Shown here: in pieces, positions 26,066-33,511 of the stretch
Numbering within the stretch: position 1 is the stretch's first letter
Layout of the letters: each line of letters opens with the position of its first letter
Origin: an uncultured Bacteroidia bacterium
Lineage (GTDB): Bacteria > Bacteroidota > Bacteroidia > Bacteroidales > F082
Assembly: GCA_902799345.1 (NCBI GenBank)
Contig: CADBZW010000012.1
Location: forward strand, 1-64,000
Length of the DNA stretch: 64,000 nt
Direction: 5' to 3'
Translations under genes and position numbers: made by a program
The notes under the pieces: generated by a model
The model's input: only the letters and a program-made list of their open reading frames with translations
The model's database searches: none
What the model was told of the DNA's origin: nothing

Positions 26066-26800
26066 ATGATTAGATTGGAAATCTGTGCCAACGGCATCAA
26101 GTCGTTGCAGAACGCGATGGACGGCTGCGCCCAGTGCGTGGAGTTGTGTGAGTGCCTCGAAGTGGGTGGCGTGACACCTTCTTTCGGCACTTTGGCCAAG
26201 GCTATCGATATTTCGTTTATCCCGATGCGGGTGCTCATCCGTCCGCGACCGGGCAACTACATCTACGACGACGAGGAAGTCGAGATGATGAAGACCGACA
26301 TCATGCTCTGCAAGAAACTCGGCTTCGAGGGCGTGGTCATCGGGGCTTTGAATGACAAGGGCGAACTCGATGTGGAAACCATTAAGGCCTTGATGGGAGC
26401 CGGCGAGGGACTGAAGTTCACCTTCCACCGCGCCATTGATGCCTGCGTGAAGCCTTTTGAGGCGGTTGAACAACTGATTGAACTCGGCTTTGACAAAATC
26501 CTGACCTCGGGCGGCAAGCCCACAGCTTTGGAAGGCGTCCCGATGATTGCGGAGATGCAGCTGCGCTATGGCGACAAAATCGGCATCATGCCGGGCGGCG
26601 GCATCAACCTCGGCAACGTGAAGGAGATCCTTGACATGACGGGCGCGGTGCATTGCCACGCCTCGTTAGGCCATTGGGTGCCGCGCTTCAATGAGAAACT
26701 CTATCCTAACCAAAAGGACGCTACTGGCGCCACAATGGTCTGGACCGAGTCGAACAAAGACTTGATTTATGAAATGGAGAAAATCTTGAACCCGTTTTAG
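26066..26800 (+). CDS. cutC: CutC family protein (copper homeostasis protein)
   Basis: A 244-residue TIM-barrel protein. It has the CutC signatures LEICANGIKSLQNAMDGCAQ at the N terminus, GGVTPSFGTL, IPMRVLIRPRPGNYIY, FHRAIDACVKPFEAVEQL, LTSGGKPTALEG and IMPGGGINLGNV. CutC was named for copper tolerance in E. coli, but its biochemical role is unclear. In Bacteroidales it commonly sits near glycoside hydrolases, as here between GH20 and GH2 genes. Confidence 0.92.
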   Translation: MIRLEICANGIKSLQNAMDGCAQCVELCECLEVGGVTPSFGTLAKAIDISFIPMRVLIRPRPGNYIYDDEEVEMMKTDIMLCKKLGFEGVVIGALNDKGELDVETIKALMGAGEGLKFTFHRAIDACVKPFEAVEQLIELGFDKILTSGGKPTALEGVPMIAEMQLRYGDKIGIMPGGGINLGNVKEILDMTGAVHCHASLGHWVPRFNEKLYPNQKDATGATMVWTESNKDLIYEMEKILNPF

Positions 26801-26803
26801 TTC

Positions 26804-26945
26804 TTTACAAAACCCACAAAACAAACAAAACTACCTTTGTTCGTGTTGGCGGCTCGCAACCGCGTCGCCGCCGGAAAGCAGGCCGGTTGGCTGCTTTCCA
26901 TCCAAATGAAAAAGGTTGTAAGGGTTTTGCTGGTTTTGTGACAAA
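26804..26945. repeat. Structured intergenic element with inverted ends and two hairpins
   Basis: The gap between cutC and the mannosidase gene has A-rich ends that are imperfect inverted copies (ACAAAACCCACAAAAC on the left, GTTTTGCTGGTTTTGT on the right). They enclose a GC-rich middle with hairpins GGCGGC/GCCGCC (26848-26872) and GGAAAGCA/TGCTTTCC (26873-26899). No gene is seen in it. Confidence 0.5.
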
Positions 26946-26957
26946 AATAGACAAGCA

Positions 26958-29282
26958 ATGAAAAAAGTATTGTTTTATTTCTTAGCATTGACGGTTTTAG
27001 TTGGTTGTCAACAAGTTGAAAAGCCCAACGTCGTCGCGCAACTCCTCAACCAAGGCTGGACGCTCACGGGCGACACCTTAGATATTAATATGCAGGTCGA
27101 TGTGCCCTCGGTGGTGCAGCAGAGCCTCTATGAAAACGGCCTGATACCGCATCCTTATCTCGGCACGGTGGAAAACCAGTTGCTCTGGATTTCAGACCAT
27201 CCTTGGGACTACACTTTGCGTTTTGATGCAGATAAGGATTTACTTGAAAAACAGGTGGTTGAATTGGAGTTTGAAGGCATCGACACCTACGCAGAAGTGA
27301 AATTGAACGGCGAAAAACTCTTCTTTGCTGACAATCAATTCCGCGTTTGGAAACACGATGTGAAAGACTTGCTGAAAAAGAAAGACAACCTTTTGGAAGT
27401 GCATTTCCTTCGTTATGACAGCACACAATTGGCTTTGTATGAGCAACATCAGCCTCGATTGCCTGAAAAATACGCCGTCTCGCGCAAGGCACCTTACCAG
27501 CACGGCTGGGACTGGGCACCGAAGTACAAGAACGTGGGCATTTGGAAACCCGTTAAGTTGGTGGGTTGGAACGAGGCATGGTTAGAGGATGTATATATTG
27601 TTACTCAGACTGCTAATGAGAAAAAGGCGGAATTGATGCTGCATCTGGATTGTGAAAGTGAAAGGGAAGAGAATGTGGAGATAACTATAGAGGTCGGCCC
27701 TTCGACGGGCTCAGGGACCTCGGTTCTTGCGGCACAAAACAGGTCCTTGAGCCTGTCGAAAGGCCGTCAACATAGCGTTGTACCCATTACAATCGACAAT
27801 CCACAACTTTGGTGGCCTAACGAAATGGGAGAGCAGCCGGTGTACGACTTTGAAGTCGTATTGAAAAAAGGTAATAAAGTGTTGGATTCCAAGCAGTTCA
27901 AATCAGGCATTCGCACTTTCGAGATGGTTGACGAGCCTGACAGCATCGGGCGGGCGTTCTATTTTAAGGTGAATGGCGTGCCGATGTATGCCAAAGGCGC
28001 CAACTATGTTCCTGAGGAGATGATTGAGACCTGGATTGATGTTGACCACACGATTCAACTCTTGGAGCAAGCCAAAGACGCTCATTTCAATATGTTGCGC
28101 GTGTGGGGCGGCGGCATTTATCCTTCTGACGACTTTTTCACGCTTTGTGACAAATATGGCATCTTGGTTTGGCAGGATTTCATGTATGCAGGCACGATGT
28201 ATCCCTACGACGAGGCTTTCCTCGAAAACGCCCGAATTGAGGCGGAGGAGCAGGTGAAACGTTTGGCTTCGCATCCATCGTTAGCCTTGTGGTGTGGCGG
28301 CAACGAGATTTCGGAGGGCTACTACAACTGGGGCTGGCAGCAGTCACTGGGCTGGAGCGAGGAAGACGACAAAGCCATCAAAGCAGGCTATGATAGATTG
28401 TTTGAAAACATTCTGCCTCAAGCCGTTGCGAAATTCGACGGCACGCGACCCTATTGGCCCAGTTCCCCTTCGAAAGGCTGGGGTCGTCCCGAAAGCCTGA
28501 CCGAAGGCGATGTGCACTATTGGGGCGTTTGGTGGGGCGAGCAGCCTTATGAGATGTACCGCGAGAAGGTGGGCCGCTTCAACAGCGAGTACGGCTATCA
28601 AAGCTATCCCGATTATTCGACTTTGCTAAAGATAGCAGAAGGCGAGGAGTTGAGTAAGGATGCCGAAGTGATTGCAGCGCACCAAAAACACGCCCGTGGC
28701 ACACGTCAAATCGACGACTTCATTAAGCGTTATTACCCTGATGCACAGCCCAAAGACTTTGAGGAGTATGTGCATCTGAGCCAACTCTCGCAGGCCTACG
28801 GCATGGAAATCGCCATTGAGGCGCACCGCACGGCGAAGCCATACAACATGGGCACGCTCTATTGGCAGCTCAACGACGCCTGGCCTGTGACTTCTTGGTC
28901 GTCCATTGACTATTATGGCAATCCCAAGGTGATGCAAGAGCGGTTGAAAGTACTTTATGCGCCGGTTTTGCTCTCGCTCGACAAGAAAGACTATGGCGTT
29001 TTCGTCACATCCGACTTGCTGCGCGACATTGATGGCACGCTGACCGTCAAAGTGTGCGACCTTGAAGACCTCAAATTAGATGAACTCGAAGATCATCCTC
29101 TGTTTGAGCAAAAAGTTAAGGTGAAGTTGGAGGCCAACGAGAACAGGAAATATGTCGTGGAAGGCCTAAGTGAATGTCTGTCTAAAGTGGACTTGCAGAA
29201 GGTTTATGTGAAGTTGCAATTGACCGAAGGCGATGCCCTCACCGCCGAACGTAAGTGCTATTTCTCAGCTTTTTTTGAGTGA
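26958..29282 (+). CDS. Beta-mannosidase, glycoside hydrolase family 2, lipoprotein
   Basis: A 774-residue retaining glycosidase. A lipoprotein signal (LTVLVGC, Cys about 17) precedes an N-terminal jelly-roll domain and an immunoglobulin-like domain. The (beta/alpha)8 barrel carries the acid/base Glu in WCGGNEISEG (about 449) and the nucleophile Glu in RFNSEYGYQS (about 543). The KAPYQHGWDWAPKY motif is typical of GH2 mannosidases. A palindromic repeat (27695-27766) adds 24 codons in frame to the immunoglobulin-like domain (about residues 246-270). It probably trims beta-mannosyl residues from N-glycans or mannans. Confidence 0.9.
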   Translation: MKKVLFYFLALTVLVGCQQVEKPNVVAQLLNQGWTLTGDTLDINMQVDVPSVVQQSLYENGLIPHPYLGTVENQLLWISDHPWDYTLRFDADKDLLEKQVVELEFEGIDTYAEVKLNGEKLFFADNQFRVWKHDVKDLLKKKDNLLEVHFLRYDSTQLALYEQHQPRLPEKYAVSRKAPYQHGWDWAPKYKNVGIWKPVKLVGWNEAWLEDVYIVTQTANEKKAELMLHLDCESEREENVEITIEVGPSTGSGTSVLAAQNRSLSLSKGRQHSVVPITIDNPQLWWPNEMGEQPVYDFEVVLKKGNKVLDSKQFKSGIRTFEMVDEPDSIGRAFYFKVNGVPMYAKGANYVPEEMIETWIDVDHTIQLLEQAKDAHFNMLRVWGGGIYPSDDFFTLCDKYGILVWQDFMYAGTMYPYDEAFLENARIEAEEQVKRLASHPSLALWCGGNEISEGYYNWGWQQSLGWSEEDDKAIKAGYDRLFENILPQAVAKFDGTRPYWPSSPSKGWGRPESLTEGDVHYWGVWWGEQPYEMYREKVGRFNSEYGYQSYPDYSTLLKIAEGEELSKDAEVIAAHQKHARGTRQIDDFIKRYYPDAQPKDFEEYVHLSQLSQAYGMEIAIEAHRTAKPYNMGTLYWQLNDAWPVTSWSSIDYYGNPKVMQERLKVLYAPVLLSLDKKDYGVFVTSDLLRDIDGTLTVKVCDLEDLKLDELEDHPLFEQKVKVKLEANENRKYVVEGLSECLSKVDLQKVYVKLQLTEGDALTAERKCYFSAFFE
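27695..27766. repeat. Palindromic repeat inserted in frame in the beta-mannosidase gene
   Basis: 26-bp inverted arms (27695-27720 and 27741-27766) differ at three positions, all transitions, around a 20-base loop. The total is 72 bases, a multiple of three. The arms carry TTCGAC(A/G)GGCTCA, a motif I know as a frequent intergenic repeat in environmental and Bacteroidota genomes. Translated, it gives GPSTGSGT...SLSLSKG inside the enzyme. Confidence 0.85.
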
Positions 29283-29323
29283 AGGATGTAACTTTTTTGT
29301 TGTTTCTTCGTATTACTGATGTT

Positions 29324-29391
29324 GACGCGAGACTTCGAGACTACGGGACTACGAGATGCCCCGAAGTCTCGAAGTCCCGAAGTCCCGCGTC
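29324..29391. repeat. Imperfect inverted repeat of GACTTCGGGAC-type units
   Basis: The left part starts GACGCGAGACTTCGAGAC and the right part is its approximate inverted complement, ending GAAGTCCCGCGTC. Each arm is built from tandem 8-9-base units of the (A/G)AGTCCCG type. A related fragment lies at 37594-37626 upstream of nusA. It occupies the gap between the mannosidase and GIN-domain genes. Confidence 0.6.
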
Positions 29392-29425
29392 AGAAAAACA
29401 GACAAACAACTAAAACAGCAATAAA

Positions 29426-30886
29426 ATGAAAAAAAGAATGATTTTGGCAGCCATGCTGCTGCTGGCCTTCGGAACGATGAAGGCGCAGGTGAATGAACCC
29501 AAAACGATTGATCCCCAAACGGATAGCATCATGAAGAGCCGAATGGCTAAATTGTCGCAAATGCAAGAGCAGTTTTCCGAATGGATGCACGAGTTGGGGA
29601 TGAATATGCAGCATCTTTCGGATTCCATAGATTGGAAGTCGTTTGAGAGAGACATGGAACAATGGGGCAAGGAAATGGAACAGTGGGGGAAAGAGATGGA
29701 AAAGTGGGGCGACAAGTTTGATAAGTCCTTCAACTATCAGCTTTTGAAGAATGATGATCCGCAAGCTCATTCCATCACTGTTGAAGGTTCCGGCAATGTG
29801 ACAATCAGGCAAAGTCAGGACGGATTCTCGCAATCGCGTGGCGACATGGGCGCTTCCGACAGGTATGTTGTGGATGGTAATGTGTTTTTTAGAGGTTCAA
29901 GTGATTATGATGTTGCCATGCCACAACTCGATGAAGTCATCATGCGCTCATCGGGTGATGTGTTAGGCAGAGGCCTGATTAAGGGCAAGAACCTCAACCT
30001 CGTCGTGTTGGGCTCTGGCGACCTGAAGATGAATGTGGACTACGACACCATCCGTGTTCGGATAAACGGCTCGGGCGATGTCACGCTTATGGGAAACTGT
30101 AAGGTGCTGTATGCGGACTTGACTGGCTCAGGCGACTTGAGAATAAATGACTTGAACTGCGACGAAACCTATACCAACGCCACCGGCTCGGGCGACGTGT
30201 TGGTGAATAAGTATGGCAAGGTGATTTCCTACCAATACCAACGGGAACAACGCTTAGGCAAGCAAAGCCGTCTCCTCAACCCGCATTGGAACGGCTTCGA
30301 GGCGGGCTTGAATATGCTCATCGACCCGTTTGCGGCGAATGTCTATACAGGCCCGCATGAATCGATGGCCATCCGCCCGTTGCGCAGTTGGTATTTCGGT
30401 TTCAACCTCGCGGATATTGGCATCGCTTTCGACCGCAAGAAAATGGTGGGTGTGTTTACGGGCATCGGCCTCGGTTGGAACAACTACAGCTGGAAAAACT
30501 ATATTAGTATGACGGTGGAAAACAATGAGTTGGTCAACACATTGCTGCCCGACGACCGCCCCGTGAAAAACAGCAAATTCGGCTTGCTCTACGTCCAAGT
30601 TCCGCTGATGATAGAAGTACGCCCCACGCGCCATCTCTATATCGACTTCGGCGTTACGGGTGGTATCCGTGTCGCTGCATGGAATCGCATCAAGTTTTGC
30701 GATGGCGAGAACAGGAAGACCTATTCGAACTATCTGACGAACCTGTTCAAATGCGATGCATCGCTGCGCATTGGTGGCGATAACTTGGGATTTTTTGTCA
30801 GCTACGCTCTCGTCCCCACCTTTGTCAAGGGGCGTGATGCGGCCAAGGCCCATCCGCTTATGTTAGGGCTTAGCATCAATCTCTGA
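29426..30886 (+). CDS. GIN domain-containing (DUF2807-like) protein with C-terminal barrel-like region
   Basis: A 486-residue secreted protein. A signal peptide (about 1-20) is followed by a charged amphipathic region with near-perfect MEQWGKE repeats (about 72-95). A putative adhesin/GIN beta-helix domain (about 110-265) has the recurring GSGD(V/L) turns, such as GSGDLKMN, GSGDVTLM and GSGDLRIN. The C-terminal part (about 290-486) looks like an outer-membrane beta barrel ending LMLGLSINL. Function is unknown; the family is common in Bacteroidota near sigma/anti-sigma modules, and such a pair lies just downstream. Confidence 0.75.
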   Translation: MKKRMILAAMLLLAFGTMKAQVNEPKTIDPQTDSIMKSRMAKLSQMQEQFSEWMHELGMNMQHLSDSIDWKSFERDMEQWGKEMEQWGKEMEKWGDKFDKSFNYQLLKNDDPQAHSITVEGSGNVTIRQSQDGFSQSRGDMGASDRYVVDGNVFFRGSSDYDVAMPQLDEVIMRSSGDVLGRGLIKGKNLNLVVLGSGDLKMNVDYDTIRVRINGSGDVTLMGNCKVLYADLTGSGDLRINDLNCDETYTNATGSGDVLVNKYGKVISYQYQREQRLGKQSRLLNPHWNGFEAGLNMLIDPFAANVYTGPHESMAIRPLRSWYFGFNLADIGIAFDRKKMVGVFTGIGLGWNNYSWKNYISMTVENNELVNTLLPDDRPVKNSKFGLLYVQVPLMIEVRPTRHLYIDFGVTGGIRVAAWNRIKFCDGENRKTYSNYLTNLFKCDASLRIGGDNLGFFVSYALVPTFVKGRDAAKAHPLMLGLSINL

Positions 30887-30909
30887 TTTTTATATTGCGT
30901 GTTTCGTGC

Positions 30910-30997
30910 CGCTTTGCGTCATTGCGAGGAGGAACGACGAAGCAATCCAGAGAGATGGTTCCCTGGACTGCTTCGTTCCTCGCAGTGACGCGAAGCG
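30910..30997. repeat. Palindromic intergenic element, family B, full copy
   Basis: An 88-bp hairpin-forming element: the left arm CGCTTTGCGTCATTGCGAGG... pairs with the right arm ...CGCAGTGACGCGAAGCG around a short centre. The left 41 bases are identical to 63756-63796, and a degenerate right-half copy lies at 47910-47944. It lies between the GIN-domain gene and the convergent anti-sigma gene, where it might also end transcription. Confidence 0.8.
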
Positions 30998-31072
30998 TGT
31001 TAGCGCAATGCGACTACAACTTCATTTCATTCTGCGATTTCTGCGTGCCTGATTCTTTCCACGTGCCACAAT

Positions 31073-31882
31073 TCACTCCCCTTGTTTCTCCTGCCAGTGC
31101 TCCTTGGCTCCTTCGAAGTGCTCTTCCGCACGGTAATAGGTCGCCAATGCAGCATCGGCAGAGGCTTTTTTGATTTCCTTCTTGGCAAGATGAAGCCCTG
31201 CATTGATGAGGTCGCCGATGCTTGCATGTCGGCCTTCGGTCATCCGATAGATGCCTCTCCCGATGAGCGAGGTGGGCATCTCTTCTTCAAATGCCGACTC
31301 AAAGGCAAGGCTGGCCAGGGTCGCTTCGCTCTCTAACCTATATCGCAACAATTCAATGTCGGACGTAAGGGCAAAATCGGACGCTTCAAAAGCAGCGATC
31401 TCTTGTGCTTTCATGGGCGACAATGCCGCAATGGCTTCTATCTCCATTCTTGTCGGCTGGCTTTTGGCCTCTTTCTTTTCGCTTTGGCTTTCGGTGAACG
31501 ATACCATCCTTTTGGGCACAATTCGTAATGGGTCTTCCTTTATGGTTAGATGGGGTTGGATGGCCTGCAGCTCGGCAATCGGCTCCACCTTGGGCAATGA
31601 CTTCTCAGGCCAAAGCCCGATGGTGAGTAGCAAGCCTGCGGCAGCGGCAGCCGAGGCGATTTTGACATAGAGAGGAATGACTGTGCTTTTTTTCTTCAGA
31701 CTTTCCTTGCCATTGTAAGTGATGGCAGGAGCCGTTACTTGTGGCAGCCCTTCGGTGAGTTCGGCCCAGTCCAAGCCTTGAGCGGCAACGAATTGTTTCA
31801 GTTGCTCCGTTTCGTCGGCGCTGAGGTTGCCGTCGAGGTAGTCGGTGAGATAGGCTTCGTAGTTGTCGGTTGTGATGTTCAT
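31073..31882 (-). CDS. Putative anti-sigma factor (membrane protein)
   Basis: A 269-residue protein coupled by an ATGA overlap to the ECF sigma gene. The N-terminal approximately 45 residues (YEAYLTDYLDGNLSADETEQL) resemble the sigma-binding segment of anti-sigma factors, though the zinc-binding HxxxCxxC motif is absent. One transmembrane segment (about 72-90, IASAAAAAGLLLTIGLW) is followed by a periplasmic domain of unknown fold. Anti-sigma function is inferred from the position and the N-terminal segment. Confidence 0.65.
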   Translation of the reverse strand: MNITTDNYEAYLTDYLDGNLSADETEQLKQFVAAQGLDWAELTEGLPQVTAPAITYNGKESLKKKSTVIPLYVKIASAAAAAGLLLTIGLWPEKSLPKVEPIAELQAIQPHLTIKEDPLRIVPKRMVSFTESQSEKKEAKSQPTRMEIEAIAALSPMKAQEIAAFEASDFALTSDIELLRYRLESEATLASLAFESAFEEEMPTSLIGRGIYRMTEGRHASIGDLINAGLHLAKKEIKKASADAALATYYRAEEHFEGAKEHWQEKQGE

Positions 31883-32376
31883 GGCTCTATGTCGATTAGG
31901 TTGTCGATGCTTTTCAGTTTGCTTTTCAGTGCGGTGCGGGCGCGAAAGATGTTGACTTTCACTTGCGCCTCACTCATCCCCGTGATGTCGCCGATTTCCT
32001 GGTAGCTGTAGCCCTCGTAGTCGCGCAAGAGCAAGGCATGACGCTGCGACTCGGGCAAGGTGGCTAAGGCCTTGTGCAGAATGTCGTTGACATCAGGGTA
32101 GGGGATGCTTTTGGGGTCGGTGAGGGCCGCAAGGTCGTTGAGGTCGCTGGTCTGCATCCGTTGCCTGACTTCGTCAACCATGGCGTGGTGGGCGGTGGTG
32201 AAGAGGTAGGATTTCGCCTTGGCAAAGTCCACCGTCTTGCGCTTCTCCCAAACACGGGCAAAGCTCTCCTGCACCACGTCCTCGGCCTGCTCGCGGTTGC
32301 GGAGGCTCGAGAACGCGAAGCGGAAGAGCCTGTCGGCATATTGCTCCACGCACTGGTTGAATTGTTCCGCGTTCAC
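31879..32376 (-). CDS. ECF-type RNA polymerase sigma-70 factor
   Basis: About 165 residues. Sigma region 2 contains YADRLFRFAFSSLRNREQAE and VVQESFARVWEKR. Region 4 contains LPESQRHALLLRDYEGYSYQEIG, a helix-turn-helix, and ends with FRARTALKSKL. The frame is open to 32451, but the apparent promoter at 32408-32433 makes GTG 32376 (reading as M-NAEQFNQ) the likely start. It is followed by its probable anti-sigma gene with a 4-base overlap. Confidence 0.85.
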   Translation of the reverse strand: MNAEQFNQCVEQYADRLFRFAFSSLRNREQAEDVVQESFARVWEKRKTVDFAKAKSYLFTTAHHAMVDEVRQRMQTSDLNDLAALTDPKSIPYPDVNDILHKALATLPESQRHALLLRDYEGYSYQEIGDITGMSEAQVKVNIFRARTALKSKLKSIDNLIDIEP

Positions 32377-32407
32377 GGAATGAAGTTTTTCTTTTGTTAT
32401 GTATGTA

Positions 32408-32433
32408 TTACGGAGAAATGCGGAAAAAGTTAC
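32408..32433 (-). promoter_or_regulatory. ECF-type promoter, probably autoregulatory
   Basis: On the minus strand GTAAC (32429-32433) and CGTAA (32408-32412) are separated by 16 bases. An AAC -35 with a CGT -10 is the classic ECF-sigma arrangement. It lies 32 bases before the proposed GTG start, so the sigma factor probably activates its own operon. Confidence 0.6.
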
Positions 32434-32443
32434 ACTTGGACAA

Positions 32444-32492
32444 AAAAACAATCCAACAATTCAACAATTAAACAATCAACACTTCAACAATA
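32444..32492 (+). repeat. AACAATCAACAATTCAA-type low-complexity tract
   Basis: A tandem-like A/C-rich tract of AACAAT(T/C)(C/A)A units lies upstream of lgt. Very similar tracts precede nusA (37626-37662) and the antiporter gene (55101-55153). Confidence 0.6.
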
Positions 32493-32497
32493 ATCTT

Positions 32498-32505
32498 TAC
32501 TTTTG
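32498..32505 (+). promoter_or_regulatory. -7 box of lgt
   Basis: TACTTTTG (TAnnTTTG) lies 16 bases before the lgt ATG. Confidence 0.6.
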
Positions 32506-32521
32506 CCGAAAATTTTAGACT

Positions 32522-33436
32522 ATGTTATTGAACTACATCACTTGGAACGTCGATCCCGTGCTGTTTTCCATCGGGAGCCTCTCTGTCCGTTGGTACGGCT
32601 TGCTGTGGGCCTTGGGCTTTCTCTTTGGTTACTTCATCATGCGCAAAATCTACCGTCGCGAGAAGGTCAGCGACGACTGGCTCGACAGGCTGCTGATTTA
32701 CATGCTGGTGTTCACGGTTTTGGGCGCCCGCTTGGGCCACTGCCTGTTTTATGAGCCGGCGTATTACCTCTCGCATCCGCTGAAGATGTTGGCCATCTGG
32801 GAAGGCGGTCTCGCCAGCCATGGCGGCGCCATCGGCATCCTGTTTTGCCTGTGGCTGTATGTGCGCAATTACAACAAGTCAACTAAAAAAACGAAAGAAG
32901 AGAAGCAAAGCATCAGCTACCTCTGGATCCTCGACCGTATCGTGGTGGCGGTATGCCTCGTCGGCGCCTTGATTCGTGTGGGCAACGTGATGAACCATGA
33001 GATCTATGGCACGCCAACGTCATTGCCATGGGGCTTCGTTTTCTTGCGCGGCGCGGAGCAGTTTTGCGGCACTGTCGACGACTACACCGCCTGCAACGCG
33101 TGGGAGGCGCCTTGTCCCCCGAGCGAGTGGTTGCCTTGCCACCCGACGGGACTTTACGAGGCCTTCTTCTGCCTCGTGGCGATGGGCATTCTCTTGTGGA
33201 TGTACTACAAGCGCGACCTTGGCAACAAGCAGCCCGGCCTGATGTTTGGCACCTTCCTCGTCATCATCTTCGGCTCGCGCATCGGCATCGAGTTTCTGAA
33301 GAATGTCCAAGTCGACTTCGAGCGCAACATGACCTTCGACATGGGGCAGTGGCTTAGCATTCCTTTTGTGCTTGTCGGCATCGGGATGATTGTATGGAGC
33401 TTCGTGAATAGGAAGAAAGCAGAAAGCCAAGCCTGA
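32522..33436 (+). CDS. lgt: Prolipoprotein diacylglyceryl transferase
   Basis: A 304-residue inner-membrane enzyme that adds diacylglycerol to the lipobox Cys of prolipoproteins, several of which are in this window. About seven transmembrane segments are seen, with the YG-containing SVRWYGLLWALGF, GLASHGGAIGILF, the LIRVGNVMNHEIYG stretch (catalytic Arg/Asn region) and HPTGLYEAFF. A Cys-containing insert (about 178-200) is seen before the HPTGLYE motif. It is monocistronic, with a terminator shared with the convergent DUF2723 gene. Confidence 0.95.
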   Translation: MLLNYITWNVDPVLFSIGSLSVRWYGLLWALGFLFGYFIMRKIYRREKVSDDWLDRLLIYMLVFTVLGARLGHCLFYEPAYYLSHPLKMLAIWEGGLASHGGAIGILFCLWLYVRNYNKSTKKTKEEKQSISYLWILDRIVVAVCLVGALIRVGNVMNHEIYGTPTSLPWGFVFLRGAEQFCGTVDDYTACNAWEAPCPPSEWLPCHPTGLYEAFFCLVAMGILLWMYYKRDLGNKQPGLMFGTFLVIIFGSRIGIEFLKNVQVDFERNMTFDMGQWLSIPFVLVGIGMIVWSFVNRKKAESQA

Positions 33437-33454
33437 GTTTGTCTTGATAATGCA

Positions 33455-33496
33455 AAAAAAATCAGCGTCCGGAATCTTCCGAACGCTGATTTTTCG
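33455..33496. terminator. Bidirectional terminator between lgt and the DUF2723 gene
   Basis: An AATCAGCGT-TCCGGAA/TTCCGAACGCTGATT hairpin (33461-33491) with one mismatch is flanked by A and T runs on both sides, so it can work in both directions between two convergent genes. Confidence 0.8.
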
Positions 33497-33511
33497 TTTA
33501 GCGTAGTTGGA

